A model generated the notes under the pieces. It did not search any database. It saw nothing but the letters and a program-made list of their open reading frames with translations, and had not been told where the DNA came from. The position numbers and the translations under genes were made by a program. Below are positions 1-7,330 of a DNA stretch of 10,850 bases, in pieces (within the stretch, counting starts at the first letter, position 1; the number at the start of each line of letters is the position of its first letter). The stretch lies in the NCBI GenBank assembly GCA_031264975.1, contig JAISDH010000415.1, positions 1 through 10,850 of the forward strand, read 5' to 3'. This DNA comes from Bacteroidales bacterium. Lineage in GTDB: Bacteria; Bacteroidota; Bacteroidia; Bacteroidales; WCHB1-69.

Positions 1-226
1 ATTTCTTTTTGCAATTATAAAATAGATGAAAAACTTTTACACACACGTTTGTTTATTCTCATTGAATTTTAGGCGAAACATTGTTTATAATGTAGTTATA
101 TGGTTACCAACCTGTATTACCCCTGAAAAAATCAAATACATTCGCCGGTAAACCCGACTGTATTTTCTTTATGCTGTTGAATCATTCCCCTCGTTCGATG
201 TAGTCTGGGGAGCAATACCATCAAAT
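1..226. other. AT-rich intergenic sequence, no gene seen
   Basis: No reading frame here looks coding on either strand, and I recognise no RNA gene, hairpin or promoter box. The sequence is AT-rich, in contrast to the GC-richer repeat that begins at about 227. It may be the downstream flank of a gene lying left of the window. Confidence 0.5.
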
Positions 227-496
227 ATGGGTACCCCCGTGCAAGCCGGAGGCGCAGCTCAGGGACAGAACGTACTGGATTGCTTCGTTTCTCGCAATGA
301 CGGGTCGGTTAATGTCGTCGTCATACACTCGCCCGTCATTGCGAACGCAGTGAAGCAATCCAGAAGAAAAACGCTGACAAACTCCCTCGTATATCTCTCC
401 TTTTCAACTCTGAATGGAGTTGAACAAATTCGCAGTTCTGATAGAGAAGACGTATTTCTACTCCAAGCTTCGTTCCGCTTGCACGGGGTTACCCAT
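227..496. repeat. nested inverted-repeat element (MITE-like or dispersed repeat)
   Basis: Two pairs of inverted arms are nested. The outer arms, 227-246 and 477-496, match at 19 of 20 positions (consensus ATGGGTAMCCCCGTGCAAGC). The inner arms are 275-304 and 332-363. Each inner pair consists of two perfect 12-base blocks (CTGGATTGCTTC with GAAGCAATCCAG, and CGCAATGACGGG with CCCGTCATTGCG) split by an internal loop of 6 and 8 bases. The apical loop is 305-331. The inner motif resembles, from memory, the dispersed intergenic repeat of the type CGTCATTGCGAnnnnnnGAAGCAATC seen in many bacterial genomes. The segment is GC-richer than its surroundings. An open frame of 109 codons runs through it (227-556), but it is hairpin sequence with no protein-like pattern, so I do not call it a gene. 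That the two nested pairs form one mobile element is inference. Confidence 0.6.
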
Positions 497-500
497 GTTG

Positions 501-573
501 AATGCCTTCCGGCATTTCTTAAGTTGACGGCATTGGGCGTTACCCTACGCTGTTGATTACGCTCTTTCAGAGC
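501..573. repeat. short hairpins in repeat-rich intergenic DNA
   Basis: Two small perfect hairpins are visible: AATGCC-TTCC-GGCATT at 501-516, and GCTCT-TTC-AGAGC at 561-573. The second is followed by TTTTT, like a weak intrinsic terminator. Together with the hairpins at 654-762 they resemble the mosaics of short palindromes common in Bacteroidota intergenic DNA. No function can be assigned. Confidence 0.4.
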
Positions 574-653
574 TTTTTACACCTTCCGACTATAGCTTGG
601 CGTTGCTCCTATGGTATTGATTATTGGAATTTCAGCAATTAATTTGAGGACAT

Positions 654-701
654 TAGTCTGAAGACTACGCCGAGCAATGGTTGCATTCCTACGGAATGCA
701 A
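654..701. repeat. two short perfect palindromes
   Basis: TAGTCT-GA-AGACTA lies at 654-667. A perfect 9-base-pair hairpin, TTGCATTCC-TAC-GGAATGCAA, lies at 681-701. The second has the 'CCTACGG' loop that I associate, from memory, with dispersed Bacteroidota palindromes. No coding sequence overlaps. Confidence 0.45.
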
Positions 702-735
702 AATAATATCTTCGTTTTATTTTCTACCGAGAGAT

Positions 736-762
736 ATTCCCGAAGGGAATTAATTCCCTTCG
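736..762. repeat. 22-base perfect palindrome with an alternative hairpin
   Basis: CGAAGGGAATT followed by AATTCCCTTCG forms a perfect palindrome at 741-762. Its left half can instead pair with the bases before it as ATTCCC-GAA-GGGAAT (736-750), so two mutually exclusive folds exist. A CGCCGG and a T-run follow (761-773). It may be a dispersed repeat or the end of a transcript entering from the left. Confidence 0.5.
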
Positions 763-773
763 CCGGTTTTTTT

Positions 774-938
774 CTAATCCTGCTCTTCCCATAATCCTGT
801 GAATCCTGATTCAGATAATAATTCATCTTTCGTAATCTAATCATTAATCACTATCCATTGTTTTGGTTTACAGCAGATTTATTGCCAGTAAACGGGTTTG
901 AGATTACAGGAGAGTGAAAACTTTTTTCGACAAGTGTA
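774..938. other. intergenic sequence before the DUF1015 promoter, nothing recognised
   Basis: This AT-rich stretch lies between the palindrome cluster and the promoter of the DUF1015 gene. I see no frame, RNA gene or strong hairpin in it. Confidence 0.4.
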
Positions 939-940
939 TT

Positions 941-969
941 TTGTTACCAAAAAAACATATATATTTGCA
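941..969 (+). promoter_or_regulatory. Bacteroidota-type promoter of the DUF1015 gene
   Basis: TATATTTG at 962-969 matches the Bacteroidota -7 consensus TAnnTTTG. A TTTTG ending at 943 can serve as the -33 element, with an 18-base spacer, slightly short for the family. It lies 77 bases upstream of the DUF1015 start, so the expected leader is about 70 bases. Confidence 0.55.
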
Positions 970-1046
970 GAAATTAATTTAATCTGTTTTTTAGATTATA
1001 ATTATTTGTAATTCAATTTTTTTTAAAACATTAAACCACATAGAAT

Positions 1047-2294
1047 ATGGCGATATTAAAACCATTTAAGGGCTTACGCCCGCCAACTGATATTGTAGAG
1101 AAAGTAGCATCACGTCCTTATGATGTATTAAACACGGAAGAAGCGCGCAAAGAAGCGGCAGGGAATCCGCAGTCTTTGTTACACATAACAAAAGCGGAAA
1201 TAGATTTACCGGTAGGTACCGATGAACATTCTGAAGAAGTATATAACAAAGTAGTGGAAAATTTTAATATGTTTCAGACTAAAGGTTGGTTATTACAAGA
1301 TGCTGATGAAAAATATTATGTATATGCCCAAACAATGAACGGGAGAACACAATACGGAATTATGGGAACTGCTCATATTGACGACTATTTTAATAATAAT
1401 ATCAAAAAACATGAGTTGACTCGCAAAGATAAAGAAGAAGACAGAATGATACATGTTCGTATTACCAATGCAAATGTGGAACCTGTGTTTTTCTCCTATC
1501 CGGCAAATACGGAAATCGACAAAATCGTTTCTGAAGTAATTACGCATGAACCTGTATATAATTTCGTAACCGATGATAACTTTGGACATCATTTTTGGAT
1601 TATAGACGATAAGGCTACTATCAACCGTATCACTGAGATATTCAAAAACGATATTCCTTACTTGTATGTTGCAGACGGTCATCATCGTACGGCGGCAGCG
1701 GCTTTGGTTGGACAGGAAAAACGCAAGAAGAATCCCAACCATACAGGAAAAGAAGAATATAACTATTTTATGGCAGTTGTTTTTCCGGATAATCAATTGA
1801 AGATTATTGATTACAATCGTGTTGTCAAGAATTTGAATGGTCTTTCCCAAGCAGAATTTATGTCGAAATTGGAACAAAGTTTCACGATAGAGAAGAAGGG
1901 GACAGAGATATACAAGCCGGAGAAATTACATGAATTTAGTATGTATATTGACCATCATTGGTATAAGTTAACGGCTAAAGCGGGAACATTCAATGACGCC
2001 GATCCGATAGAAGTATTGGATGTTACTATATTATCAAATCTTGTTTTGGACAAATTGTTGGGCATTAAAGACCTGAGAACGTCGAAAGATATTGACTTTG
2101 TAGGCGGCATTCGTGGATTGGGAGAATTAAAACGTCGTGTGGACAGCGGTGAAATGGCTGCGGCTTTTGCTTTATATCCTGTTTCGATGCAGCAACTAAT
2201 AAATATTGCAGATACAGGAAATATTATGCCGCCAAAAACAACGTGGTTTGAGCCGAAACTCCGTTCCGGATTGGCAATACACGTTTTGGAATAG
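1047..2294 (+). CDS. DUF1015 family protein
   Basis: Full-length 415-residue member of the DUF1015 family, whose role is not established. The family signatures are present: RPYDVL at residues 23-28, HELTRKDKEEDR at 122-133, ADGHHRTAAA at 209-218, and the C-terminal MPPKTTWFEPKLRSG at 394-408. No signal peptide or membrane segment is seen, so it should be cytosolic. The DGHHR motif recalls the active-site loop of ParB/sulfiredoxin-fold free serine kinases. In many Bacteroidota, as I recall, this gene sits next to serA and serC. Neither is present here within the 1 kb upstream or just downstream. The start is the first ATG after a good promoter; no Shine-Dalgarno site precedes it, as is normal in this phylum. 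Family membership is confident, the kinase idea is inference. Confidence 0.93.
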   Translation: MAILKPFKGLRPPTDIVEKVASRPYDVLNTEEARKEAAGNPQSLLHITKAEIDLPVGTDEHSEEVYNKVVENFNMFQTKGWLLQDADEKYYVYAQTMNGRTQYGIMGTAHIDDYFNNNIKKHELTRKDKEEDRMIHVRITNANVEPVFFSYPANTEIDKIVSEVITHEPVYNFVTDDNFGHHFWIIDDKATINRITEIFKNDIPYLYVADGHHRTAAAALVGQEKRKKNPNHTGKEEYNYFMAVVFPDNQLKIIDYNRVVKNLNGLSQAEFMSKLEQSFTIEKKGTEIYKPEKLHEFSMYIDHHWYKLTAKAGTFNDADPIEVLDVTILSNLVLDKLLGIKDLRTSKDIDFVGGIRGLGELKRRVDSGEMAAAFALYPVSMQQLINIADTGNIMPPKTTWFEPKLRSGLAIHVLE

Positions 2295-2415
2295 ATTTGA
2301 AATAAGACATATAGATAATATTCCCGTTATTGTTTGTATTTACGGTACAACATATTTTCTTGTCAAGGGCTTATTTATTCGGGCAATAAGGAATGGAATA
2401 TCAAAAGAAAAATTA

Positions 2416-2423
2416 TACCTTTG
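2416..2423 (+). promoter_or_regulatory. -7 promoter element of fabG
   Basis: TACCTTTG matches TAnnTTTG exactly and ends 37 bases before the fabG ATG. No convincing TTG-type -33 element lies 18-21 bases upstream, so the promoter may be weak or need an activator. It suggests that fabG is transcribed separately from the DUF1015 gene. Confidence 0.5.
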
Positions 2424-2460
2424 CAAATTCAAATTTGTAAGTTAATAAGTTTAAGTATTG

Positions 2461-3207
2461 ATGAAATTATTGGAAGGAAAAATAGCCCTTATTACAGGAG
2501 CTTCACGTGGAATTGGAAAAGAAATTGCGATTGTTTTTGCGCAACATGGGGCAAATATTGCATTTACAGACATTAGAGAAGATGATAATGCGCAACAAGT
2601 ATTATCTATTCTTCAGGAAATGGGGAGAGAAGCAAAATTTTATGTCTCTGATGCGTCTTCTTTTTCTGCTTCCGAAGAAACGGTGAAGAAAGTGATAGAA
2701 GATTTTGAACGTATTGATATTTTGGTAAATAATGCAGGTATTACACGGGATAATCTTCTATTACGTATGAGCGAAGATGACTTTGATTTGGTGTTGAAAG
2801 TAAATTTAAAATCTGTTTTTAATCTTACGAAAGCGGTGCAAACCTATATGTTAAAGCAACGTAAGGGTTCAATTATCAACATGAGTTCTGTTGTCGGAAT
2901 AGAAGGGAATGCAGGCCAGGCAAATTATGCGGCGTCAAAGGCGGGAATGATTGGTTTTACAAAATCCATTGCAAAGGAGTTAGGTTCACGAAATATTCGT
3001 TGTAATGCAATCGCACCCGGATTTATTGAAACCGAGATGACGCATACGCTCAATGAGGATATTCGCGCTGCATGGATACAAAGTATCCCATTACGCCGAG
3101 TTGGAAGTCCGAAAGATGTTGCCGAAACTGCGGTTTATTTGGCGTCTGATTTATCGGCATATATTACAGGACAGGTAATTAGTTGTGACGGAGGAATGCA
3201 CACGTAG
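2461..3207 (+). CDS. fabG: 3-oxoacyl-[acyl-carrier-protein] reductase, FabG type
   Basis: A 248-residue classical short-chain dehydrogenase that reduces 3-oxoacyl-ACP to 3-hydroxyacyl-ACP in the fatty-acid elongation cycle, in the cytosol. It has the Rossmann motif TGASRGIG (12-19), NNAG (90-93) and the full catalytic tetrad N115, S143, Y156, K160. The ending GQVISCDGGMHT is typical of FabG, and the whole protein closely resembles Bacteroides FabG. Residue D37 ends the second strand, where acidic residues often favour NADH over NADPH; R39 two residues later could still support NADPH. I chose the ATG at 2461 rather than the TTG just before it. It stands alone rather than in a fab cluster, so a role in another reductive pathway is possible but less likely. 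Confidence 0.9.
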   Translation: MKLLEGKIALITGASRGIGKEIAIVFAQHGANIAFTDIREDDNAQQVLSILQEMGREAKFYVSDASSFSASEETVKKVIEDFERIDILVNNAGITRDNLLLRMSEDDFDLVLKVNLKSVFNLTKAVQTYMLKQRKGSIINMSSVVGIEGNAGQANYAASKAGMIGFTKSIAKELGSRNIRCNAIAPGFIETEMTHTLNEDIRAAWIQSIPLRRVGSPKDVAETAVYLASDLSAYITGQVISCDGGMHT

Positions 3208-3270
3208 CGTTTTTTCAAAACAGTTTATGAAGAATATTTTATAGGAAATAATATTTAAATGGAAATTATC

Positions 3271-3321
3271 GCGCCCCCGCAAATTACGAATTTCATATTG
3301 TGTTGCATGTTGCAGGGGGCG
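3271..3321 (+). promoter_or_regulatory. GC-rich hairpin between fabG and the 158-residue gene
   Basis: CGCCCCC-GCAA (3272-3282) pairs with TTGC-A-GGGGGCG (3310-3321). This gives a stem of 7 plus 4 base pairs with one bulged A, a possible extra G-U pair at the base, and a 27-base loop. It is strikingly GC-rich for this DNA. Only GTTT follows, so it is a poor classical terminator. It could be an mRNA-end stabiliser, an attenuator or leader of the next gene, or a dispersed palindrome. Confidence 0.5.
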
Positions 3322-3406
3322 TTTCATGGTTTATTGAAAGCTACAAAACCGGATAGTCAAAAGTGTTTAAATCAGTGTACAGAGTAATTCATTAATAAAT
3401 AAGTGT

Positions 3407-3883
3407 ATGAATCCAAAGAAAGTTTTAGATGGAATGTCTCATGATGAAGCAATAAATGAGATGAAGGGTTTTATAGATGAATCTATTTTTGTAGGAATCT
3501 TTTGGATAGATGATAATGATGAATTGATAGATGTAAATAAAGTCCCTTATCAGTCTTTAAAAAAAGGACAATACACTATACAAGTTTTTCATAAAACTAT
3601 ATGGCAAAAGAAGCATCATCGTGCTTTGGCAAAGAAACAACAGGGAATCTTGCAAGAAAAAGATAAAATCTATCTTAGGGATTATACAAAAGTAAGAAGA
3701 GGTCGCGTTTTTTTCAAAGACGACATTTTTACGGTGAAAGTAGGTTCATGGATTAACGATTTCATCAAAGATGAACTAATAGATGAGTTTGAACTTCCGG
3801 TAGATAAGACTGTATTTTCAGTAGATATTCATTGGGAGCTAGGACATGGGTGGGCTTCTGAAAATGACGCCCTTGAATTATAG
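3407..3883 (+). CDS. uncharacterised 158-residue protein
   Basis: I do not recognise a named family. The protein is soluble, with no signal peptide or membrane segment, and has mixed helix and strand character. Visible landmarks are FWID near residues 32-35, a tryptophan at 66 in a His/Lys-rich stretch (HKTIWQKKHH), RRGRVFFKDD at 97-106, and VDIHWELGH at 139-147 near the end. The pattern 'FW(I/V)...RGRV...D-x-H-aromatic' recalls, from memory, small Bacteroidota hypothetical proteins of similar length, so it is probably a real conserved gene. No TAnnTTTG box was found in the 199 bases upstream, so it may be read from the fabG promoter through the hairpin at 3271-3321. The glycosyltransferase follows after 100 bases. 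Confidence 0.75.
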   Translation: MNPKKVLDGMSHDEAINEMKGFIDESIFVGIFWIDDNDELIDVNKVPYQSLKKGQYTIQVFHKTIWQKKHHRALAKKQQGILQEKDKIYLRDYTKVRRGRVFFKDDIFTVKVGSWINDFIKDELIDEFELPVDKTVFSVDIHWELGHGWASENDALEL

Positions 3884-3983
3884 TAGTAATACTGTTTATT
3901 GCAAGAGAGTACAGCGAGAATATGTAAATTTTTACAGAAATAGGGAAAGAATAAATGAACAAATCTTTAATAATTAATTTTGA

Positions 3984-4940
3984 ATGGATATATCAATAGT
4001 AATACCGTTGCTGAATGAAGAAGAATCACTTCCCGAATTGGCAACATGGATTTATAAGGTAATGGAAAGTCATAATTTCACCTACGAAATTATTTTTGTC
4101 GATGACGGCAGTACTGATAAATCATGGGCTGTAATAGAGCAGTTATGTAAGGATAATAGCAATGTGCATGGCGTTCGCTTTCAAAGGAACTATGGTAAAT
4201 CGGCAGCATTGAATATCGGATTTGAACGGGTTCAGGGAGATGTTGTTATTACAATGGATGCCGATCTGCAAGATTCTCCCGACGAAATTCCCGGACTGTT
4301 TTACCTGATTAAAGAAAAAGGATACGACCTTGTCTCCGGTTGGAAAAGAGTAAGATATGATTCCAAAATAGCAAAGAATATTCCTTCTAAATTTTTCAAT
4401 TGGACAACAAGACGAATCTCAAAAATCAAACTGCACGACTTTAATTGTGGGTTGAAAGCATATCAGAATAATGTAGTGAAATCCATTGAAGTATATGGAG
4501 AAATGCACCGTTATATTCCTGTAATAGCAAAGTGGGCAGGCTTTGGTAATATTGGGGAAAAGGAAGTCAAACATCAAAAAAGAAAATTTGGAACAACAAA
4601 ATTTGGTTGGAATCGATTCATAAACGGATATTTGGATTTAATTTCTATTTCATTTGTGTCCAAGTTTGGGAAAAGACCCATGCACTTTTTCGGGTTGTTC
4701 GGAACATTTGCTTTTTTACTTGGATTTGTTATTACCATCTGGTTAATCATTGAAAAACTAAGATATATGTCTACAGGAGTTTCCGCTTATCGTCAAGTAA
4801 CAGACCAACCGTTATTTTATCTTGCTTTATTGGCAATGATTTTCGGGTTAATGTTGTTTCTTGCCGGTTTTTTGGGAGAAATGATTTCCCGCGGTTCTGT
4901 AGACAGAAACAAATATATTATCAGAGAACAAACGAAATAA
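3984..4940 (+). CDS. family-2 glycosyltransferase with C-terminal membrane anchor (polyprenyl-phosphate sugar transferase type)
   Basis: A 318-residue GT-A glycosyltransferase of the DPM1/GtrB/ArnC group. These enzymes move a sugar from a nucleotide donor to undecaprenyl phosphate on the inner face of the cytoplasmic membrane. Key motifs are PLLNEE (8-13), VDDGSTD (39-45), RNYGKSAALNIGF (68-80) and the metal-binding MDADLQDSP (91-99). RKFGTTKFGW (200-209) is followed by two membrane helices at about 233-256 and 277-299, as usual for this group. The length is normal. The sugar cannot be told from sequence. No other envelope-polysaccharide gene is nearby, which suits a housekeeping lipid-carrier glycosyltransferase rather than a capsule cluster. 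A TAATTTTG string at 3975-3982 abuts the start codon and is probably chance. Confidence 0.9.
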   Translation: MDISIVIPLLNEEESLPELATWIYKVMESHNFTYEIIFVDDGSTDKSWAVIEQLCKDNSNVHGVRFQRNYGKSAALNIGFERVQGDVVITMDADLQDSPDEIPGLFYLIKEKGYDLVSGWKRVRYDSKIAKNIPSKFFNWTTRRISKIKLHDFNCGLKAYQNNVVKSIEVYGEMHRYIPVIAKWAGFGNIGEKEVKHQKRKFGTTKFGWNRFINGYLDLISISFVSKFGKRPMHFFGLFGTFAFLLGFVITIWLIIEKLRYMSTGVSAYRQVTDQPLFYLALLAMIFGLMLFLAGFLGEMISRGSVDRNKYIIREQTK

Positions 4941-5050
4941 AGAGACAAAGTATAAGGTGTAGGGAAGAGAATAATGATTAATATTAGATTGCAAGAGATA
5001 AAACTACTCGTTCATTTCTCTACTCGTCCATTAAAAACAAAATAAATCAG

Positions 5051-5806
5051 ATGATAGCATATATAACAGGAGCAACAAGCGGATTTGGAAGAGCCATTGG
5101 GTTACGATTGGCAAAAAACGGTTACGACGTCATTATTACCGGAAGAAGAAAATCGTTATTGGAATCTCTTGCCAAAGAAATAAAACAAATTTATAACAGG
5201 GATGTATGGATTTCACATTATGACGTTCGTGATGCAAACTCCGTCAAAGAAGCGATTGACGCTCTCCCTGAAAAATGGAAGGCGATTGACGTACTTGTCA
5301 ATAATGCGGGTTTAGCAGTGGGGTTAAACACTATCCAAGAGGGTAATATTGACGATTGGGAGCGTATGATAGATACCAATATCAAAGGGTTATTGTATGT
5401 ATCGCACAATATCGCTCCGCTGTTGATAAAACAGGGTCATGGACAGATTATCAATATTGGTTCCATTGCAGGAAAAGAAGTATATCCCCAAGGAAACGTG
5501 TATTGTGCAACCAAACATGCAGTGGATGCGCTTACAAAAGCAATGCGTATGGATATGATAACCCATGGCATTAAGGTAACACAAATCGCTCCCGGAGCCG
5601 CTGAAACTGAATTTTCTTTGGTTCGATTCAAAGGAGATAAACTCTTGGCAGATAAGGTTTATAATGGATTTACCCCCTTGTCGGCGGATGATATTGCTGA
5701 TTTGGTAGAATATGTTGTAAATCTTCCCCGGCATGTTTGTTTAAATGATATAGTGATAACCTGTTTGGCGCAGGCAAATACAACAATTACGAACAAAAAA
5801 ACCTGA
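5051..5806 (+). CDS. SDR family NADP-dependent oxidoreductase, YdfG-like
   Basis: A 251-residue classical short-chain dehydrogenase most like YdfG, the 3-hydroxy acid dehydrogenase / malonic semialdehyde reductase that oxidises serine, allo-threonine and related 3-hydroxy acids. It has TGATSGFG (6-13), GRRK (31-34) with arginines that favour NADP, NNAGLA (84-89), serine 138 in IGSIAG, and the YCATK motif (Y151, K155). PGAAETEFSLVRFKGD (181-196) is typical of the YdfG branch, where FabG and others differ. It has no membrane segment. The gene stops 8 bases before the DUF2851 start, so the two are surely cotranscribed. The substrate assignment is by family resemblance only. Confidence 0.88.
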   Translation: MIAYITGATSGFGRAIGLRLAKNGYDVIITGRRKSLLESLAKEIKQIYNRDVWISHYDVRDANSVKEAIDALPEKWKAIDVLVNNAGLAVGLNTIQEGNIDDWERMIDTNIKGLLYVSHNIAPLLIKQGHGQIINIGSIAGKEVYPQGNVYCATKHAVDALTKAMRMDMITHGIKVTQIAPGAAETEFSLVRFKGDKLLADKVYNGFTPLSADDIADLVEYVVNLPRHVCLNDIVITCLAQANTTITNKKT

Positions 5807-5814
5807 TAAATACA

Positions 5815-7119
5815 ATGGACGAAAAGCTATTACAATATATCTGGACACATAAACTGTTTACGCTTTCCGGTATTAAAACCGTTTCGGGAGATACTTTATC
5901 TATTCTCTCTGTCGGTGTTCCGAATTTCAACAGTGGTCCTGATTATGTTGACGTCCGCATTAAAATCAATGATACATTATGGGTCGGTTGTATGGAAATA
6001 CATTTGAAATCTTCCGACTGGGACAGGCATAAACATCAACAGGATAAGGCATATTCAAATGTAATCCTGCATGTTGTCTATGAACATGACAAAGAGGTTT
6101 ATACTGAGGCGGGCGTTCAACTTCCAACTTTAGAGCTAAAATCATTGATAAATCAGGAAATAGTAGATACCTATAAATCGTACATGAATACCTCATACGA
6201 TATTGCGTGCAGGAACCAATTCTGCAAGGTAGACCAGTTCAGGTTGTTTTCATGGTTAGACCGTTTATTGATAGAACGACTGGAAGAAAGAACACAAGAA
6301 ATAGAACAATTGCTTGAAAAGAAAGTCCACCATAAAGAAGAAGTTTTTTATCATTATTTAGCCAAGGCTTTTGGGTTTAAAACAAATGCCGCGCCATTTT
6401 CTCTTTTGGCAGAATCTTTACCCTTGTCTTGTCTGGCAAAACAAAAAGATAACTTGTTGCAAATCGAAGCAATGCTCTTTGGACAGGCAGATTTACTGCC
6501 GACAGACTATACCGATGAGTACACAGACGCTTTGCGGAAAGAATATACTTTCTTGCAAAAGAAATTTTCTTTAACTCCTTCGTGTCAATCTTCTGCATGG
6601 AAATTTGCAAAATTATATCCTTCCGGTTTTCCCACAATTAGAATTGCACAGTTTGCCGCTTTAGTTTACCGTTCATCTTCTCTGTTGTCGAAAGTATTAC
6701 AAGCCGAAAACATAGAAGAATTGACGAAATTGTTTACAGTCAAAGCATCCGACTATTGGAACTCACATTATCAATTTGGAAAAGCATCCTCAAAAGTCAT
6801 GGATAAGGCATTGGGAAAAGCGGCTGTTAATTCTTTATTGATAAATACGGTACTTCCTTTCATGTATGCTTACAGTCAGTGGGAAAGTAACCAGGCGTTG
6901 CAAAGTAAGGTGATTCATTTCTATGAAAATCTTCCTCTTGAAAACAATAACATTGTACGGAAATTTATAACTCATCGCCCGGACTTTTCAAATGCGCTTC
7001 ATTCTCAGAGCTTAATTCAGTTGTACAATAAGTATTGTTCTTCAAAACAATGTTTGCGCTGTGGAATAGGAATATACTTAATTTACAATCCCGGAACAGG
7101 TGAAATTCCCAATCTTTAG
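5815..7119 (+). CDS. DUF2851 family protein
   Basis: A full-length 434-residue member of the Bacteroidota-typical DUF2851 family, of unknown function. Conserved family blocks are visible: SGPDY (40-44), EIHLKSSDWDRHKH (61-74), AYSNVILHVVYEHD (79-92), PTIRIAQFAAL (273-283), NTVLPF (344-349) and the C-terminal cysteine motif YCSSKQCLRCGIG (407-419), a possible CxxC metal site. No signal peptide or membrane helix is seen. The order of acidic D43, E61 and H63 on predicted strands loosely recalls PD-(D/E)xK-type nucleases, but this is my speculation. It lies 8 bases after the YdfG-like gene in the same operon, and a terminator-like hairpin follows 27 bases after the stop. Confidence 0.92.
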   Translation: MDEKLLQYIWTHKLFTLSGIKTVSGDTLSILSVGVPNFNSGPDYVDVRIKINDTLWVGCMEIHLKSSDWDRHKHQQDKAYSNVILHVVYEHDKEVYTEAGVQLPTLELKSLINQEIVDTYKSYMNTSYDIACRNQFCKVDQFRLFSWLDRLLIERLEERTQEIEQLLEKKVHHKEEVFYHYLAKAFGFKTNAAPFSLLAESLPLSCLAKQKDNLLQIEAMLFGQADLLPTDYTDEYTDALRKEYTFLQKKFSLTPSCQSSAWKFAKLYPSGFPTIRIAQFAALVYRSSSLLSKVLQAENIEELTKLFTVKASDYWNSHYQFGKASSKVMDKALGKAAVNSLLINTVLPFMYAYSQWESNQALQSKVIHFYENLPLENNNIVRKFITHRPDFSNALHSQSLIQLYNKYCSSKQCLRCGIGIYLIYNPGTGEIPNL

Positions 7120-7146
7120 GTAGAGAAGAAAATATCTTTTCACTCC

Positions 7147-7162
7147 CAAGCGTGGACGCTTG
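7147..7162 (+). terminator. putative terminator after the DUF2851 gene
   Basis: CAAGCGT-GG-ACGCTTG forms a perfect 7-base-pair stem 27 bases after the DUF2851 stop codon and is followed by CTTTTC. The T-run is short, so termination may be partial. A smaller loop with 6 pairs (CAAGCG-TGGA-CGCTTG) is sterically more likely. Confidence 0.5.
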
Positions 7163-7296
7163 CTTTTCACATGAGCGTAGTATTTTTGTTTCGTTCAATA
7201 GGAGAATGTAACAAAAATGCTGACATAGGTTTTGGCTCTCTCCTGAAAATTGCAAAAGATTAATGTTTCTTTTAAAGACTGTTGGCTTCGTAATAG

Positions 7297-7330
7297 GTAA
7301 AAAGGGCATTGCGTGCAACTCCCTTTTTAC
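7297..7330. terminator. bidirectional terminator-like hairpin between converging genes
   Basis: GTAAAAAGGG (7297-7306) pairs perfectly with CCCTTTTTAC (7321-7330), and an inner TTGC-GT-GCAA stem continues the hairpin. With A-tract and T-tract on both sides it would act as an intrinsic terminator in either direction, fitting a position between the plus-strand DUF2851 gene and the minus-strand acetyltransferase gene. Confidence 0.6.

Noticed and set aside
227..556. 109-codon plus-strand frame
   Set aside because: It runs through inverted repeats and small hairpins, has no recognisable protein motif, and its composition follows the repeats.
1293..1877. 194-codon minus-strand frame inside the DUF1015 gene
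   Set aside because: It is the antisense shadow of a well-conserved gene and its product shows no family features.
2321..2393. Imperfect long-range inverted repeat (TTCCCGTTATTG with CAATAAGGAA)
   Set aside because: The arms are AT-rich, have a two-base bulge and enclose over 50 bases, so chance pairing is likely.
3975..3982. TAATTTTG as a promoter for the glycosyltransferase
   Set aside because: It matches TAnnTTTG but abuts the start codon and has no -33 partner.
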